Shown: positions 33,702 to 44,221 of the stretch, one piece after another
Layout: each line of letters starts with the position of its first letter
Numbering within the stretch: position 1 is the stretch's first letter
Assembly: GCA_025435555.1 (NCBI GenBank)
Contig: JAIWWG010000104.1
Span: forward strand, 1-64,000
Length of the DNA: 64,000 bases
Origin: Chytriomyces cf. hyalinus JEL632
Lineage: Eukaryota; Chytridiomycota; Chytridiomycetes; Chytridiales; Chytriomycetaceae
Reading direction: 5' to 3'
Translations under genes and position numbers: made by a program
The notes under the pieces: model-generated
What the model was told of the DNA's origin: nothing
What the model saw: the letters and a program-made list of their open reading frames with translations, nothing else
The model's database searches: none

Positions 33702-34005
33702 CGCAGAGGTCCCCTGTTAGCATTGTGCAAACGTGGTTGACTTCAAGTGCTTTACATTTCGTCCCTCTTTTTCCCACCAGATTTTCGGTGTGTAGCATGC
33801 CTCACTCCCCTGCTCACCAATCCCATCGTCATCAGCAACGCCATCAGAGCAGCAGTCAGTCGAATCGAAACCGAATTAACCGAGGAGTTCCGTCAGATGC
33901 ATGGGCGGGATATGTTGGATGTGAAGCGAGGCGGGATCTATAACCTACATCAACCGCACAACCATCGAAACCCAACCGTGACTCACTCTATTGCCCTATA
34001 CAGAA
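33702..34005. promoter_or_regulatory. Shared divergent promoter of DDX42 and RPS5
   Basis: These 304 bp separate the start codons of two divergently transcribed genes. A small ORF at 33797-33943 (48 codons, His/Gln/Ser-rich, starting MPHSPAHQSH) precedes RPS5 on the plus strand and might be an upstream ORF. No TATA box or other named element is evident. Confidence 0.5.
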
Positions 34006-34730
34006 ATGGCTGACTCTATCATCTTGGAGGCCGATGCTGCCCAGACTAAGCTCTTCAACAAGTGGACGTGAGTGACTGTTGCAAGTGCACCTTGACCTGC
34101 TTCCTATCTGAACGCAACATTCAAAACCAGTTTCGACGATGTTGAGGTCAAGGACATGTCCCTCCAGGACTACGTCATGATTGTCCCAACCTACCTGCCC
34201 CACACTGCCGGTCGTTACCAGGTCAAAAGATTTCGTAAGAGCAGAGTGAGTGCAACGAACATCAATGCCGGATCAAAATCTTCAATGCTTATGAAATTCC
34301 TTTCTGATAGTGCCCAATCGTTGAGCGTCTCGCCAACTCCCTCATGATGCACGGCCGCAACAACGGTAAAAAAATCATGACTGTCCGCATCATCAAGCAC
34401 GCTTTCGAAATCATCAACCTCCTCTCGGACTCGAACCCCATCCAAGTCCTCGTTGACGCCGTCATCAACACCGGACCCCGTGAAGACTCCACCCGTATTG
34501 GATCCCAGGGTACCGTCCGTCGTCAGGCCGTCGATGTCTCCCCATTGAGAAGAGTCAACCAGGCTGTTGCCCTCTTGACCACTGGTGCCCGTGAGGCTGC
34601 TTTCAGAAACAGCAAGACCATTGCTGAGTGCCTTGCCGATGAACTTATCAACGCTGCCAAGGGATCCTCCAACTCTTACGCTATCAAGAAGAAGGATGAG
34701 CTCGAGCGTGTTGCCAAGTCCAACCGTTAA
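34006..34730 (+). CDS. RPS5: 40S ribosomal protein S5 (uS7)
   Basis: Three exons (34006-34067, 34131-34245, 34311-34730) give 198 aa. Recognition is unambiguous: [63 protein letters not shown] and [20 protein letters not shown]. uS7 sits in the head of the small ribosomal subunit and contacts the E-site tRNA and mRNA exit. Introns interrupt the 5' third only, as in many fungal ribosomal protein genes. Codon use is strongly biased to C-ending codons compared with neighbours, as expected for a highly expressed gene. Confidence 0.98.
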
Positions 34731-34990
34731 GGAGCGAACGCGAAGGATGTTTGGAGAGAAGAGCTGCATTTTCAGTGTGTTTTTCTCTTTATTCGTCATT
34801 TCTGTTTTTCAATCATGATGGGTTCGGTCAGGGGATTGGCTGTGTTGGAACTGTGGGAGTATAATACTCACAATATAGTGTGTTTTCGTATTTTCCGTCT
34901 GATGTAAACTGTGTTCTGTTGGTTCTGCCGTTTGTTGTTGGTGGCATAGAGGTTTGTCTCAAAGTCGTACGGATCAAAACAAACGCGAAC

Positions 34991-36470
34991 ATGAGCGACC
35001 TGGACCAAGCACCGCGACCCACCCAGTCTCCGCAGGAATACATGCGAACAGTTGTTGAGGTATCTCGCCTGACAGAACATATCCTGCGCTAACTGGCCAA
35101 CCAACTAATGTATGATGGGACTCGACAAAAAGTCAGTGTACTTTCAGAACACGATGCTCGCAATCGTGGTAGTGAATGTGATCATAATAGCTGTTGAAGC
35201 GCAAATGAGCAGTCAGAGACCGGGCCAGATGCTGGCAGAGGCAAGAGCAGGTTGAATGAGTCCGTATGAGTCATTACTAAGCATTCAGGAAGCAGGCCAC
35301 TCAGACTTCCACGAACCCAATCCATGCCACAGGCACCAAAAGCGCGTTCCAATACTGCGAACTTACATTCCTGGCAATTTATTGCGCCGAATTTGGCGTC
35401 AAAGTGGCGAGCAACTATCGTGACTTTTGGCGCAACAAGTACAACCGGATGGATACATTGATCCTGGTCCTGTGTCTGGTGCTTCAGGCTGCATCTACGT
35501 ATGTGCCTGCGTTTGAACAGAGCGATGCGTGGCGCGTGCTGCTCGGACTCAAGAGTCTCCGGGTCTTTCGGACACTCACTTTCATGCGGTGAGTCTCTGT
35601 GACTCTTACCTTTTGAAGCACATAGGAAGACTCTCATTCCCCACCTCGTTTTTTCATGAAAGATCACTTCAAGTCGTCGTTGAAGCGCTCATCAACACAC
35701 TCCGCAACAACGTACTCGACATTACCATCCTACTTCTCCTCATCATGTTTATTTTCGGTGTACTTGGACACTACCTGTTTGGCTCTGGGGTCAAGTCACA
35801 GAGCGACTGGGGCGAGTTGGGTAACGCGATTCGGACACTGTTTATCTTCGTGTGCGCGGATGGATGGATTCCGTACCAGGACCGTATGACGGCTGACGGG
35901 TTTGGCGGGAGTCAAGCGTATACGGCTGTGTTCATCTTTCTTGGGAATTTCATAATCGCCAATTTGTTCATTGGGGTTATATGTCAGGTGAGGCTTGACC
36001 GAAAAAAACTGGGACTAACAAATGGGTATAAATAACAGAACATTGATGACGCGACGCGCGCTGATTTGGAGGAGCAGCAGGCTAAAAAGAGAGAAGCGCG
36101 ACTTATTAAGCGGGAGCTGTTTCTGCGTAGGCAGCAGTCGGACATTACAAATCTACTGGCACAGGTAGATATACTCTTTGCCAAACAATATGAAACTCAC
36201 CCTCTTTCCTCATTGATGAACCAGCAAATGGGAAAAGGCACCGAAACCAAATTCCAAGAGCTGGTGAAAGAAATGGTTGGAACGCTGCGACATGAAGACG
36301 TTGTGAATGTGGCGCACATTCACTGCAACAGCACGTGGCTGGAGACTTACTCCATCACGCTCACGCACAGAGAAAACACGCTCTACCGCTTGCAGCAGCT
36401 TCAGTTTGGCATTGCAAACTGTCTGGCAGAGTACGTGGACCAGCGACTCACTTCCAGAGTTAAGAAGTAG
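34991..36470 (+). CDS. CatSper3-type voltage-gated Ca2+ channel subunit
   Basis: Five or six exons (34991-35059, 35133-35250, 35333-35588, 35663-35987, 36039-36470; the stretch 36165-36224 has intron signals but stays in frame) give about 399 or 379 aa. It is a single six-helix cation-channel domain. S1 is MLAIVVVNVIIIAVEA, S2/S3 follow in exon 3, and S4 has spaced basic residues (LKSLRVFRTLTFMR). S5 precedes a pore loop, TLFIFVCADGWIPY, matching the CatSper [T/S].D.W selectivity pattern. S6 ends IANLFIGVICQ. A Glu/Lys-rich coiled coil (LEEQQAKKREARLIKREL) and a conserved C-terminal segment follow. Single-domain size and this tail fit CatSper3, a sperm-flagellum channel subunit. Partner subunits are not in the window. 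Confidence 0.8.
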
Positions 36471-36611
36471 CACAAGATCCGTGAAGGCATTAGCTCGCAC
36501 ATGGAGCTGATTTATTTGAAGCACTTTAAAATATTCAGCCGTTTAAAAATCCCATAAAAAAACAAAGAAAAACAGACATCTGAAGCTGGTGCTAATGATA
36601 AGAAAATTACA

Positions 36612-39534
36612 CTACTTTTTCTGCAACCGTTTGAGACCAGGAGCGCGAATTTGCTTGGCCAGAGATGCTTGACTGATGGGCTTGGCCTTCGACCGCCTCT
36701 TGTTCTTGACGTTGGCATCATCGTAGAAGTTGACTCCAACTTTGCCCTTGTTGGTTTTCATACGTGATTCTTTGGTCTTGGCAGCGGCATCATCGTCAGC
36801 TGCTTCTTCGGCAGGCTTCTTGGTCACCTTTTCAAAGGCAGGTGCTTTGAATGGCTTCTTGACGGTCGCCTTCCCAACGAAGTCATCTTCTTCATCACTT
36901 GGCTCTTCTTCTTCAGAGTCGCTGTCCTTCGAGACAGGCTTCTTCTTTCCTTTCTTCACCGGTTTCGCCTTCTCGGCAGACTTCTTGAGAGCAGCGACTT
37001 CTTCAACGGAAGCATCTTGACCGACAACACTGCCAAATACTTCATCCCAATCGGTTTCGGCAGAAGCAGCAGCAGCAGCGGCAGTTGTAGCCTTCTTTTT
37101 CTTAAGAGGTCGGGATGCCTTTGCAGATTCTGCTTCTGCATCATCGCTTTCCACGACCGTCTTGGCGTCATCCGTGAGTGCATCCTCCTCAGATCCCTTC
37201 AGATCATCCGGCAGGAACTTGGCAGTGACAGGAATCTTGCTAAAGAATTGTTCTACATTCACAGTGACCTTCTTGTTTCCTTCCTCTTCAGCCACTTGAA
37301 CTTCTTCTTCCACAACGTCACCGTCTTCCACCTGCGGTGGTGTAGTGTAGTACGGAATCTTTCCTCGCAGCCAGTCGTTCAGAATCATCTTGGCAACCGT
37401 ACCCACGTCTGGCTCTCCCATTTTCAGTAACCGCCCGCTTCGCTTGGCAATTTGCGTCAGGAAGTCAATGTGATCAACCCATGACTGCACATCATAGGTT
37501 CGTTGAATATAATCGGCGCGAACACGCTTGAGAACGTCAACAATGTGGTCTTCGGGCTGGCTAATGTTTTCAACTCGCACGACACCTTTCAGGATAATGT
37601 CGGTTTCTGAGTCGTTGGGGGATGGGTACACGATTCCAGGACAGTCGATGAGGTAGATGCGCTTCATGAGAGTGATGTATTGCCAGATCTAAGATGGAAT
37701 ACGGTGATGTTAGAGATGCAGGGATGATGACAATTGGACTGTAGAATTGGGTGATGACACTGTCTCAGGGATTGTTCACCTTATATCAATAAATCACTAT
37801 GAATCATTGAATTGTATATTTTCTAATCATCGACAGTTTTGGATGAGGGAGGGGAGGGGTAGAGAAGTTTGATAATTACCTTAGTTTCACCGGGAATTGG
37901 AGCAACATTGCACACTTTCTTATTCCGCAGAGTGTTGATGATAGAACTTTTTCCAGTGTTGGGGTATCCGATAAATCCGACACTGATCTGCTTCTTGTCG
38001 GAGTGCAGGTTGGCAAACTGACGAAGCAGCTGAATCAATGAACCTTTTCCAAACGAGTTGGTGATGCTCGCGTGGAAAGCGAGTGTCGGGTATTCTTTGG
38101 AGAGGATTTTCACCCATTTTGCCTGAAGAAAGGTGAGAATGGCGTAAGGACAAGAGTGAGACGTGAATGATGAGATGGAAGAGTAGGGGGAGGTGTTTGT
38201 TCGCAAAACTAAGATAGCCGACACGGATAGTTGAAGCTAAAGCGCTTCGTTCAAGGGCAATCTACTCTCGCAGAACGGTGAGCCTCTATCGGAGACTCCT
38301 CAAAACGAGGAGAGATTCTCACAGGCGAAGACTCGATGATTTTCCACATTTGTAACGCATACGCAGTCGTGGGTAAAGTTGAAGATTGCTGGGTTTCCCC
38401 TTTCATCTCCAGCGACTGATTTACTGACTTAAACGTGGGGAGGGAAAGGACGGAGACAAGAACGAGGGAAGGTAGTATTTTTCAGGGGGTAAATAATACT
38501 AACCGTCACCCAGGTTGGAACCAGGTCACATTTGTTGAGGACAAAAATAAGGTGCTTGTGTTTTGCTTCTTTCCTCAGATGGGATTCGATGTTTTTACAT
38601 CTAGTTCCCATCGGGTCTCGGGCATCGAGAACGTGAATGATCACGTCAGAAGAGTCAACAACCTGAGAAACATCAATGATATCAGAAATACTGTTCTGCA
38701 AAACTCCAGCAAAAGCATCACGAGTCACACACACCTTGTATAATTCACCCCAAATTCTTTTTGATTGCCCCTTGCTAAAGATAGGGTCCATGCGTTCATC
38801 ATTCGCACTGAGCGCAACTGAAGTCTTGTTTGCTAAAAGAGAGCGGTCCTTGTCGGCCTCGTAGTTTTCGAACTGAGTTTCTGTGGAAGCGGCAAGCTCT
38901 TCCATCGTTCCCATGTTCAGCTTTGGTTTCTTGCGTTGAGCTTTTGGCCCAAAAGTGTTTGCGAAGGGGTCCACTTCAAGCATGTGCATGCGTGTGGTCT
39001 ATCGTATGAAGAAAGTGCAGGAGTCAATAACTGGACGGTCCAAAACAGAATTCATGCTTATGCTAACCTTGGCAGAGTCAGTCAGCAACGACATGGGCAG
39101 CTTGTTTTGCCTCAGCAGAAACGTGTATGGGTCATCCGCCTTGTCACTCATGGCTTCGCGAAACTGAGCTAGTTCCTTTTGGCCAACGACACGGGTGTTT
39201 TCTGAGAGAAGGCATCGTTTCAGGAATGCTGCAAGTGCAGGAACAGCCCCGATCTGAACTCACCGAACCATTTCCTGTTGGCATCCACCCGGGCCACGGT
39301 GAAGGACTTCTCCCTCGTCTGGAAGGCAGCGGCTTTGATGATGTCACCGGCAGCATTCCTGGTGGCCTTTCCAGACTTGAGCAGGTTTACTTGACGGACC
39401 TTGGATGCATCTCGATAGAAGTTGGTTCCTTTCGTGTGAATGACATTGTGCAACTTTCTGTCAGGTGCGTCTTTGGTTCCGGTGGAGGATCGGCCTGCTT
39501 GCGCTCGGTTCTTTTCCTTTTTCAGAGTTCCCAT
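36612..39534 (-). CDS. NOG2: Nucleolar GTP-binding protein 2 (60S biogenesis GTPase)
   Basis: Five exons on the minus strand (39534-39264, 39201-39068, 38998-38504, 38122-37880, 37688-36612) give 739 aa. Nog2/GNL2 is a circularly permuted GTPase that checks pre-60S particles before nuclear export. Permuted motifs appear in order: [11 protein letters not shown], then G4 [10 protein letters not shown]5-like [12 protein letters not shown]1 [15 protein letters not shown] and G3 DCPG. The N-terminal NOG2 block ([21 protein letters not shown]) and the [14 protein letters not shown] segment are also present. The C-terminal 250 residues are Lys/Glu-rich. Introns 3 (381 nt) and 4 (191 nt) are far longer than usual here and each holds a candidate snoRNA. 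Confidence 0.95.
37759..37837 (-). ncRNA. Candidate box C/D snoRNA in NOG2 intron 4 (snR52-like guide)
   Basis: Within the 191-nt intron, ACTGTC and GACAGT form a perfect 6-bp terminal stem. A C-box-like CGATGA lies just inside the 5' arm (canonical UGAUGA with one change), and a perfect D box CTGA just inside the 3' arm. Immediately upstream of the D box, GGTGAACAATCC is complementary to GGAUUGUUCACC, the universally conserved A-loop of the large-subunit rRNA. The fifth base upstream of the D box pairs with the U that is 2'-O-methylated in yeast (25S Um2921, guided by snR52). The box layout is seen in the sequence; the rRNA match rests on remembered A-loop sequence. Confidence 0.82.
38195..38330 (-). 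ncRNA. Candidate H/ACA snoRNA in NOG2 intron 3
   Basis: The 381-nt intron contains a two-hairpin unit. Hairpin 1 closes with GTGAG/CTCAC and has an apical CTCCTC/GAGGAG stem separated by an internal loop. A single-stranded hinge then carries AGAGTA (38268-38263), fitting box H ANANNA. Hairpin 2 has a lower stem AGAT.GCC/GGC.ATCT and an apical GAAGC/GCTTC, again with an internal loop. ACA lies at 38200-38198, about a dozen bases after the second stem. This matches the H/ACA pseudouridylation-guide plan; the target is not assigned. Confidence 0.55.
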
Positions 39535-39827
39535 TTGGAGATTTGTGTGGAGTTGTGTTGAGGAAAAAAAAAAAAGAAAGAAACGTTTTGGGCAGAAAAC
39601 GCCCGACGTGTTTGACAGCAACGCCAGCCAACCTGTTCCAAAGAATGGGGCGGTAACCATTTCCTGAGTTTAAACACTTTTAGAATGCAGGTAGGCAGTT
39701 GGCAGCCTGTTTAGTTTGCTGACACGCAGCAACCCCACTGGTCCTGGACAAGGCGTAAGTCTGCTACTCATGACAGAAAGCACCGGTTCCATGTCCAGAA
39801 AACTTCCTTAACTAGAGCACGTCGCCG

Positions 39828-40133
39828 ATGGAAATGCTTTATTTTTATGCTTGGCAATCTGGAATAACTCTGAGATCGCCAGATGCTCGAATTGTTTGTG
39901 CTGAATCGAAAAATTGCGAACAAGAAATTTGCGCCATAACTTGCGAAAAGCGGAACAAACTGTCTGATTATGCAAATATTACTGGTACTCTACCTGAGTT
40001 TGGCTACTGCTCCCTTTACTGCGCTCCTTGGACTAAGAATGCGATGGATGGCAAAGTAACAGACGATCAAGAAAAAAAGAGAGCCCTTGGCAGGTTGTCC
40101 GGCAGGATAATCGCCATCACATTTTTGCACTAG
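39828..40133 (+). CDS. Hypothetical Cys-rich ORF
   Basis: The 101-codon frame holds a cluster of Cys residues (IVCAESKNCEQEICAITC and GYCSLYCAPW). It has no signal peptide, and no family is recognised. The surrounding intergenic space (39535-40315) shows nothing else. It could be an exon of a decayed secreted protein or chance. Confidence 0.2.
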   Translation: MEMLYFYAWQSGITLRSPDARIVCAESKNCEQEICAITCEKRNKLSDYANITGTLPEFGYCSLYCAPWTKNAMDGKVTDDQEKKRALGRLSGRIIAITFLH

Positions 40134-40315
40134 TCAATATATGGCTGTCCGTTGTCAATGAAATTTGGTCTGACGCAGAAGCAGGACAAGCAGGAAATTC
40201 AATAAGCTGCCCACACAATACTTGTGTCACTTGACTGAATTTCCAGCCAGCAACAGTATAAAGCCAGTACTCTCCCTCCCTCGTAGTCACATAACCGCAC
40301 CCAACAGTACCCCGT

Positions 40316-41341
40316 ATGCTCCAACTGATCGTCCTCGCCTTGCACTTTGCACAAACCGTATCTGCCCATGGCTGCGTCTCTCCCGGAGGCATCAACGACA
40401 AGGCAACGTTTGGTGCCGTTCGAGGTTTCGGTGGAAGTAACCCAGACATCCTCCAAAACCCGGCCAACCCAAATAACATGTGCAAGGGACTCCCAAAAGG
40501 CCGCGTTGTTCCACTCTCTCTTGGCGGCAATGGCGCTTCGCACTCAGTCGGACTTAGCATAAGCGCCAAGCACCCGGGCCCGTGCAGCATGGAAATCATT
40601 GACCCTGCTACCAACAAAATTGTGGAAATTGGATCTGGGAACAACTGTGCCACTCAGGCAGGAAACCGGTTCGACTGGACTTTTACCTTGAAGAACATGG
40701 AGCAAGTTACTTGTGCCGAGTGCATTATGAGATTGGTGTGGAGCTCGTCCAACTTGATTCCTACCGAGTTTTACCAGACTTGTTCAGACATTACGTGAGT
40801 TTTCTTTTGTCTGTGCGCTGACTGATTCGGACCTGACTTCTTTTGAAATAGCCTAACCAAAACTGGTGGCAACGGCCCTGCTCCCCCACAACCTCCTCAG
40901 CCAAACCCTCAGCGACAACAGCCAGCCCCTGTTCCGGCGCCAAAGCCAAGCCCACCCTCCGTACTCAAACCAAACCCACCCCAACCCAACCCACAACCAA
41001 CAACCCCCAAGCCAAACCCACAGCCGCCCACTACGGGCGCAATCAGCCACACTGCTGCCGACTGTAAGGTTGCTAATGATTTTCTGTGCGTGCAGCAATG
41101 CGGCAAAGTCCTGATTCATTGCACTCGGGCTGGCACGGGAGTGGAGACTGGGGCTCTAGACGGAGAAACGGCCGTTTGCAACAACGGTCGCCCAAAACGA
41201 CGCCTTTTTCGCGTATTTAACTTTGTTGGACTGAAGCTTGAATCGCTGGATAGAATGCTGCGTCTGCAAAGAAACTTGGAAAACTGCAAACTACCAATAA
41301 GAACGCGTTGGACTCAATTTAACAAGAAAGCTCACATTTGA
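40316..41341 (+). CDS. Secreted LPMO-like copper protein with Pro-rich linker and Cys-rich C-terminal module
   Basis: Two exons (40316-40794, 40852-41341) give 322 aa. A signal peptide (MLQLIVLALHFAQTVSA) would be cleaved before His, leaving N-terminal HGCVSPGG, the histidine-brace arrangement of lytic polysaccharide monooxygenases. A second candidate copper His is in GASHSVGLSIS. The domain ends with CAECIMRLVWSSSNLIPTEFY, the C.eC..R..W....EyY..C pattern of fungal LPMO-like proteins. A Pro/Asn/Gln linker leads to a chitin-binding-like module with spaced Cys (CVQQCGKVLIHC ... AVCNNG). The last ~50 residues match nothing and are basic. Whether it is oxidative (LPMO) or only copper-binding (X325 type) cannot be decided by eye. 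Confidence 0.7.
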
Positions 41342-41344
41342 CGT

Positions 41345-41935
41345 TTGAATAGATGGCCCAGAACAAAAGACGACGTTCCTCCTTCAAGTGCCGAGGCATA
41401 GCATCTCCAAACAGTTCGTCAGGATCGATCGAGAGCTGAAGCGCAACCAAGATTTTGAGCGTAAGTGACGCAGACTTTTCGTTCCATATCCACCACTCGG
41501 TCCCTGTTTCGCAATGATTAGCTGGCAGTCCCATCAACCAACAGCAGCATTGGACGCACATCTTTCAAATACAGTCAGCAAGAACAGAGTCTGGAGCATT
41601 GGAATAGTCTTGTCGTGAGCACAACGGTCCAATACTCTCCTGGCCTTTTTCGTATTCATTCGCAAGTGGTCTTGCATTATTTGCCAGACATGCGTACAGC
41701 AATGAACCTACAAACACGATGTGTTATTTTTTCACTTGTCCGGATTTTCTTTGCAGATCGAGTCAATTGAAACGCCAGCAAATTGAGAGTAGAAGGAGGC
41801 CAGGAAAGCTGCCGAGTTAACGACACAGAACAAGGAAGCATTATCTCCACCAAAGAAGTGCATGCATAGCCACCAGTCAGCCACGGACGGTGCAAACTGC
41901 GGGTCGGCAACTGTGTTGTTGGGCTGAAAGTACAC
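41345..41935 (-). pseudogene. Fragment of a Zn2Cys6-family regulator (middle domain)
   Basis: Reading the minus strand across frames gives pieces of the fungal-specific domain in correct order. ARPLANEYEK and KARRVLDRCAHDKTIPML with LFLLTVF match the region around YYTRARRALVK in factor copy 2. LKILVALQLSIDPDELFG and ERRLLFWAIYSNVK match LRLDIDPDTLEV and ERRLLFYIMQSNLK. No zinc clusters or C-terminus were found, and frames change several times. It is more diverged than the other fragments. Confidence 0.65.
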
Positions 41936-42121
41936 TCAGTCCACCCCGCGGGTCACGCACAGAGTGCATCTGGACTGGGACACTTCTGAGCCGCCGAAGC
42001 GGCTGTGGGTCTTCTGGCAGGCCATGCTTGCGGACTTTGGCTTCTTGGTTTTCATGGGAAGCAATCTCCGGGTTTTTGAGTGATTTTTATTTTCCTTTTT
42101 TTATTTACATAAATATTTATA

Positions 42122-43164
42122 ATGTCTTTGGGTGCTGGTCTTCGCAGCTACTTGAACAGAAGCGCTTCTTACATCCAGCAGGAAGCCAGCAATGGTGTGA
42201 CACCCGATCCCTTTGAAGTGAATGTACGCTTACTTCTCAATCACACACAGCACTCAAGCTGGACGGATTCAGTTCATGGAAAAAGGATCTGCCCATGTTC
42301 CAGCTGAACTCGGTCGAAGCGCTGGAACAATTTGTGCTTGGTTGCGATGCGGATATTGGAGGTGACTCTCTATCGATGCTGGCTTGGATGCGGTGAAACT
42401 CACGTCAAATATAGGCCAATCCGAGGCATACTGGGGACACACACCCAGCAACACAGGTGAAACGACTCATGCGCGCAATTATCAGAATGATTTCTCTGAT
42501 GTATGCGTTTGAATAGGGTTGTTTTGGGGCAAGCTGGACACGAAGGTGCCAGAAGGATCCAAGTTCGAACACAGCGGCTATGCAGGCATCAAATCAAAAG
42601 TAAGAGTTTGCTGTCGTGCGCATATCGAATGCAGCGGGATTGATGATTGTTGTCATTTCAGGAACGGCCGTTTACTCTGTTTCACCATCCGCGCTTTGAT
42701 GCTTCCCAATTCAGATATCTCGCAATCCGCTGCAAAGCAGACTCACGGCAGTATTTTGTCAATCTTCAGACAGACAGCATCTATCCTAGTTATACCTGGC
42801 AGCACCGTCTGCAAGCTGAAACGCCCGGGGAATGGGAGGTTGTGATGGTAATAACTGTCACCCCGGAACCTTCGTTAGTCAGTTGACTGAACTCTCTCCC
42901 CACTACAAGATACCATTTCGAGACTTTATTCTCACGGCGCATGGACATGTGCAAAAGAACCAGCTGGAGTTGGACCGGACAAAGATTCGAAATGTTGGGC
43001 TTTCAATCATGAGACAGGATGGAGAGTTCTCGTTGGAGCTGGACTGGATTCGCGCCGTCAACACCGAACGAACTTTGGGAGACAGGGATATTTTACCGAC
43101 TGAAAGAGGCGCGAATCAAAAATCTGCGCCGTTCTTTGTGGATTTTCCAAAGAAGGGCAACTGA
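42122..43164 (+). CDS. NDUFAF1: Complex I assembly factor CIA30 (NDUFAF1-like)
   Basis: Six exons (42122-42223, 42259-42361, 42415-42456, 42517-42599, 42662-42847, 42910-43164) give 256 aa. CIA30 helps assemble the membrane arm of mitochondrial NADH dehydrogenase. Family words are clear after splicing: GLFWGKLDTKVP, SGYAGIKSKERPFTLFH, FRYLAIRCKADSRQYFVN, QTDSIYPSYTWQHRLQ, ETPGEWEVVMIPFRDF and VGLSIMRQDGEFSLELDWI. The second acceptor is taken at 42258 because the earlier AG at 42250 breaks the frame. An N-terminal helix with few acidic residues (MSLGAGLRSYLNRSASYI) could be a mitochondrial presequence. Its stop is 64 bp from the convergent guanylate kinase stop. Confidence 0.9.
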
Positions 43165-43228
43165 AGTAAAACAACATATCCAACTCTAAGCAAGTTTTTA
43201 CTAGTGTCTCTCCCAACACTCTCTTCAA

Positions 43229-44093
43229 TCACAAAATCGTGCACGACCATTTCTTGGCCTTTTTATCCGTAGCAGGCAACGAACCGGCAGGCGCCGCAGC
43301 GACTTGCGGCCAAGTTGCGCGAACAAATGCATCCAAGTCACTGTGAAAGTAAATTCCAAAGGTCAGAGAAAGGTCACGGAACAATGCACGTTTGTATAAA
43401 TCTCAACTCGAAAGCCTTGTCCTCGCTCTCGCCATTCACAATAATCACGTCATGCACACCAGTGTCGGCAAAATCCATCTCCGCTTGAGCTGCTCCCAGT
43501 CTCTTTGCAATCGTTTCCTCGGTTTCCGTACCCCTTCCTCTGAGACGGCGTTCCAGGTCTGCGATTGAAGGGGGCCGGACAAACACGAACCTGAAGTAAC
43601 AGCAATCGTCAAATCACACATGAAGAATGATGAACAGAGTTATCCCAATAAAGCCCACTCACTTTGCGCCCAACGAGGTTCCCTTGATCGCCCTCACACC
43701 GCTCATCTCGACATCCAAGACACAGATACGGCCCACTTTCTGCACAGTTTCGACTGCCGCAAACGAAGTGCCGTAACTGTTGCCCGCAAACTGAGTATGT
43801 TCAATGAACGCGTTCGCTTCGAGAAGACCCGCAAACTCTTCAGCAGACACAAAGTTGTACGCTACACCGTTGGCCTCGCCGGGACGGGGGCCCCGTGTTG
43901 TGTGCGAGACCGAGAAGCCAAACGATGATGGATACTTGGTAAAGAGGCGTTTGAGAAGCGTGCTTTTGCCCTATGGAATTCATGCTTTAGAGGTATGAAG
44001 AGCAACGCAGATGCCCTCTTCTCTCGTTGATACCACTCCACTTGGCCCACTGATCACTAGCGGTGGTCCGCTTACGATTGGAGAGATTGACAT
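43229..44093 (-). CDS. GUK1: Guanylate kinase with C-terminal CaaX motif
   Basis: Four exons on the minus strand (44093-44034, 43970-43663, 43590-43408, 43340-43229) give 220 aa, about 25 longer than usual. The enzyme phosphorylates GMP to GDP with ATP. The P-loop is SGPSGVGKST (split by intron 1), followed by [13 protein letters not shown] for GMP binding, the [15 protein letters not shown] strand, [20 protein letters not shown] (lid) and [16 protein letters not shown]. The extra C-terminal exon ends [12 protein letters not shown], a polybasic stretch plus Cys-a-a-Leu box typical of prenylated small GTPases. Membrane anchoring is inferred from this motif; I do not know it in fungal guanylate kinases. 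Confidence 0.92.
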
Positions 44094-44221
44094 TATTGGT
44101 TTTGTCAACAAGTTGCCCTTCATTTTCTACGTAAATTATTTACTTCACTCCCAAAACACGTGCCTAGGTACATTACAGGATACAGGAGAATGTGCAACGT
44201 TTGAATGCAGTGCGTGCCTAA

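Noticed and set aside
33747-34013. Extra coding exon upstream of RPS5
   Set aside because: The open frame (ETELTEEFRQMHGRDM) looks protein-like but cannot be joined to the well-defined RPS5 start and has no recognised family.
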